64,000 nucleotides of DNA from Ooceraea biroi (lineage: Eukaryota > Arthropoda > Insecta > Hymenoptera > Formicidae). The translations under genes were made by a program, and so were the position numbers. The first letter of the stretch is position 1, and each line of letters opens with the position of its first letter. The notes beneath the pieces were generated by a model, which was not told the DNA's origin, made no database searches, and worked only from the letters and a program-made list of their open reading frames with translations. Below, piece after piece: positions 60,001-64,000 of this stretch. Location: the NCBI RefSeq assembly GCF_003672135.1, contig NC_039511.1:12426464-12490463 (forward strand), given 5' to 3'.

Positions 60001-62463
60001 ATACTTCTTTAAACTACATCATTAAGAAAGTTACCGTTACAAGATGAACATGATTAAGCACACCAAGACGCATTGTCATGTGTGCAACGTCACGGATGGT
60101 TCCATCCATCACCGACTACGACGTTATCACAGACAAAATGCCAAATGATGTCTCCGCCTGGCACACTCCTTAAGTGAAACCAGTTCGAGCTGGTAGTAAG
60201 AAGTCGCGAATTGTCTTGTGGTGACGTTAATCGATCGTACCAGGTTCAAATGACTACGCTTACAGCCGAGAGTAAAGAAAGAGAATGACTGCGCACATTC
60301 GAAATAAAGAGAATGCTGGCTCCGAAAAGTAACATCTTTTTGTATTTTCATATATTTATGTGTTTTCATATTCTATTTTACTTTAATACAACGACTCGTA
60401 CAGTGTACGCAGTGTAAGGCATGTGAAAAATTTCCGTTTATGTTATCGCTCCTTTTTTACTGGCCAGAATATCAAGCGCAGTCGCCATTGTTTCGATCGA
60501 TAAGAGATTTTTATCGTATGAGGTCCCGCTGATAAGCTTTATCGTAGAAGAAAAGAATGTAAAAATCGAACTGGCCTATTGTGCATATATTGAACCGAAG
60601 CTTGCGCCTGAAAAGGACACTTGTATTCATTTACGATCGATATAAATATGATAAATCGATCTGCATTATATATCTCGTTTTTGTTACGAAATTATTACAT
60701 CATGCACAAGTCAATGCCCGCTATCTAGCATATTCCGCGAATAATCGAAAAATATATATATTTTTAGCGTTTGTAAATTATTCTTTCCTAAATTCAAGAT
60801 TTCAAAATAAAAATCTAATCTAAAATGATAAATATTTCAAAAGGGACTTTTGAAACATCGGGATTTGAAAAATATAATCCTTATCTAATTGATATTTACT
60901 TAAAACCCGCACAAAGTTTAAAGATAATGATGCATCAAAAACAATCGTATATATTTTTAAATTCTATTGCATTTAACAATATAAACCTCTTTTTAGAAAC
61001 GTGGAAAATGTTTCTCCTCATGAGGAAGCTGCAAGAAATCGTATTTTATATGAGAAACATAAACACGGATAAGCGTAAATCAGACAGTCGCGGCGGAATG
61101 AAGTTCGTAAGTTTTTTAATGCGTCGTTTCGGCAGTCACAAAGCCGCTCGTAACAAACGGCTCGTGGACCACGCCGCGGTGGGATCGAATAAAAAGCTAA
61201 AAAAGACGATGAAAAGAGAAGGAGAGACAGGAAGAAAGCAAGGAGAGAAGAACGAGATATAAGAGGATGTCGGTTTTTGCGACTCTCTCCCCGTCTGCAT
61301 TCCACGATGTAGGCAACAACCTTGTGAATGCATTTGTACGCTCGTACGGGAGAAAATGTTACGAACGAAACATCGAAAAAGCAGTCCGAGAGTTGAACTT
61401 GAAATGGATGCTTACAATACTATAAAAGTATTGATACTTTCGTTTTGCTCATTTAACGTATTTACAAGTTATACATGTTTCGCACATACTTTAGAAATTG
61501 ACCGTGAACTCAAAAATTTTACAAAAATTTGGTATCATAATTTGATAAAACAATTAAAAATTAGGCAAAACTTAGGATTAAAAATCGGGCAAATAAAAAT
61601 AAATGTTTACATATAACATGTCATTAAGAGAGAAAGGATACGTAGAATTTCTAACGACTTTTCTTTCAAAATTCTTGTAACAGCTGATTATTTCCTAATG
61701 AGTCTTTATAACATAATTACAAAATGATACTTATAAAATGCATGTATACCACGTAGAGTAAATCCGACAAAAACGTGAAGAACGCGCTATTACACGCAAC
61801 GTGCTGTTACAACGTATAAAATAAATTAAAAGAGATTTCAAAGCAAGCTGATTTATATGGTAATATCCTTAGTAATATCATACTAATAGATTTATCTCGT
61901 AAAGAAAATTTTCACCGTGAATCTCGTTGAATCAATTTAAATAGAAGCAACGTCAATGTGTATAGATATATAACGCACAAATGCGACGGCGTTCCAAGTC
62001 CGCGAAGCGCCATTTAATCCGCATAATGTACTCGCAAGGTTGCGGTAAAATGCACATTTCTCAGCACACGGATGGTACAGCAATAATAGCAGCAACAGCA
62101 AACATAATAAAGCGTCGCTGCTTTCCGGGAAAGCGAACAGGATATCGTTCGTTGAAAATTCCTTGTCATTCCGTGTAAAGATAAACCGACCTTTGGAAAC
62201 AACGCGTCACTCGACGCGAAAATCCGAACCTATTTGCAGAGGAGACAATATTTGCCACTATTACCTACGTCGTTCGGAACGAATATTTTCGACGGGATCA
62301 GACATGTGCTACGGTGGTAGCCAAAAACGTGACACTTGAACAAATCGCAAACGATTGCATTTCAGCGAAAATATTTTTGTTTCAAGGACGACGAGCAGCT
62401 TCTGACGCTTTCTCGAAATATCAATGTCCGGCAAATTAAAAAACAGGCAAATGGAAAAAAAAG

Positions 62464-62484
62464 AGCAGCATACTTTATGCTGCT
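62464..62484. repeat. Perfect short hairpin
   Basis: AGCAGCATA-CTT-TATGCTGCT, 9-bp arms with a 3-nt loop. Too short on its own to be a microRNA precursor. Confidence 0.8.
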
Positions 62485-64000
62485 TTATCTTTAAAAGTCA
62501 TAGTGCATCTAAAAGAAAAAGAAGAGCTCCCTCCTCGAAATACAAAGCAGACCGGATTCACGAAGAATCCTGTAGAAAATGGAGAGACTCGCAGCGTAGA
62601 AGAGCAACGCGGAGACGACTTGTTCGTGCGTAGAGACGAGTCCTCGACCTCCCAAGGCCGTTCTGTAGGTTCCAAGTTCAGCCCTCGTGCCGCCGACCTT
62701 CCCGGAAAACAGGAAAGAACAGGAGGAGGTGATTCGCAAATTGCTATGTTATTCCCCCGAGGTACGCGCGTGATCTGCATAAAATCCTTGGATCCTGCCT
62801 TCCGACCGCTCGAAATCAAGTAAAACTCTGCCAGTAGCAAATTTCTTTTCTCATTAAAGAAAACATCTGAAAGAAATCTGCAAGAAATGTTTCATTAATT
62901 TTTACTACAAAACATTTCCCTTGTTTTTGAGTGGACGCAGATATACAGAGAAGAAAGCAGCAGGGTTTACTTCAGAAATAACTTTTCTTTTGTGCAAATA
63001 AATCGTTCCGTAACGCTCGGAAGGCTCTACAGCAGGAAGAGGACAATTGGAGAATGCTGACGTTATTTTGCGTGGAATGCACGTGAGGAGCATGTGAACC
63101 TTGCGTGTGATCCTTGGCGTTCTGCTTCCGACGTGTCTCAAAGCGCACTTGGTACACTTTGCGACAAAAGAATCATTCTGGTCATTGTTGTATTCGTGAG
63201 TCAAAAAAATTTCGACAAGACATTGAACGATCTTATCGTTTGCTAACGTGCGATATATCCTATGCGTTTATAAATAAATTTATTAGACGCATTAATCGAG
63301 AAAACCAAAAGGAAATGCGTATGTAACAATCCTTAAATAATTTTGCAATCGTTATGTTAAATTTTATAACAATTGCGAATAATTTAATCAATTTTACGTT
63401 CAAGACTCCAACTAGAAAATCCAACTTTATTAATTCTATATTTGTTATTAATTCTTTGTTCAGAAGAAGTGGCAGATGTTCTCATAGAATTTTCTCCGAA
63501 GAATTTGCATTTACTTTGCATCTCGCGTCGCGCGAATTCGCGCGCAAACCTCTCGGTCGAGATCGAAGCAATAAATCGCGACCTTGAAACGCTTTTTCCC
63601 ACTAACTTGATTAAAGTATATTGAATTAATGAGCGGCGAGCGATAAGTCGTACGACGCACCGCACGCGCAAGTGTCGATGCATCATCTCTTGAATGCATT
63701 TACGGATTATGACGTATGGACGCTTTCGAGTCCAGTTTGCAAGCTATACTCATATACTGTCTGTTGTACACTTGCTTGTTTCGAATTCGTCAAAAATGTC
63801 GTTTTGTCGGTTCGGCCTATTTAAATATTTCATTAATTGCTTATAGTCATGTTTCGCCATAATTTTCAATAATTTGTCAAATAATTTGTAAGAAATAGTT
63901 TTTTTTAGTGCGATAATTTTTCAGGATGTTTTTTAAAGAATGTTAAATTATTAAAACTTTATATATTTAAAAAATAATTAAAAATATGTATATAAATAAC

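Larger units (their letters stand above)
54451..64000. other. Gene-poor right end of the window
   Basis: AT-rich sequence alternates with CpG-richer patches (about 55,200-55,800, 56,560-56,980 and 57,850-58,330). The longest frames (for example 58028-58348 minus and 60825-61262 plus) show no known domain and no convincing splice partners. A 14-bp direct repeat (TGCGAGCATTGCAG) occurs at 55571 and 55932, and a perfect 9-bp-arm hairpin at 62464-62484. This may be a large intron or upstream region of a gene outside the window. Confidence 0.45.

Noticed and set aside
60825..61262. 145-residue plus-strand ORF
   Set aside because: Composition follows local AT- then purine-rich sequence; no domain, and an overlapping minus-strand frame is equally long.

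Overview
The window is eukaryotic nuclear DNA, most likely from a hymenopteran insect such as an ant. Coding sequence is broken by short GT-AG introns. AT-rich non-coding DNA alternates with CpG-rich patches. The strongest protein matches are animal genes, including the insect gene pinocchio. There are no bacterial operons, CRISPR arrays or convincing tRNA/rRNA genes. All gene models here were built by eye from splice sites and reading phase, so a few junctions are uncertain and are marked.

Layout. 0-4.3 kb: a doubtful small membrane ORF and a two-exon orphan gene for a putative secreted protein, both on the minus strand. 4.35-6.34 kb (-): ECHDC3, a mitochondrial crotonase-like protein, with a mariner-type MITE in one intron. 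7.8-19.1 kb (+): ZC2HC1, a C2HC zinc-finger protein. It has two alternative first exons and a very large phase-symmetric internal exon (2,271 nt, 757 residues) coding an acidic, Asn/Lys/Glu-rich insert. 21.0-25.1 kb (+): an intact diverged paralog of the succinate dehydrogenase flavoprotein (12 exons). 27.1-35.5 kb (+): the canonical SDHA gene (9 exons). A small HMG-box-like, RS-rich basic protein, similar in type to male-specific sperm chromatin proteins, lies antisense inside SDHA intron 2 (31.0-32.1 kb). 40.4-43.7 kb (-): pinocchio, with a probable non-coding first exon and TATA/initiator promoter near 52.45 kb, about 8.5 kb upstream. 52.5-64 kb: no supported gene, but a 907-bp pogo/Tigger-type element that keeps a broken fragment of its transposase.

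Functional links. Canonical SDHA is the catalytic subunit of complex II (TCA cycle and respiratory chain). Its neighbour keeps the FAD-linking histidine and all the active-site motifs, so it probably encodes a working tissue-specific version. An HMG-type basic protein, an SDHA paralog and ZC2HC1 together hint at a male germline-biased neighbourhood; this is inference and needs expression data. The most unusual item is the giant cassette-like exon of ZC2HC1.
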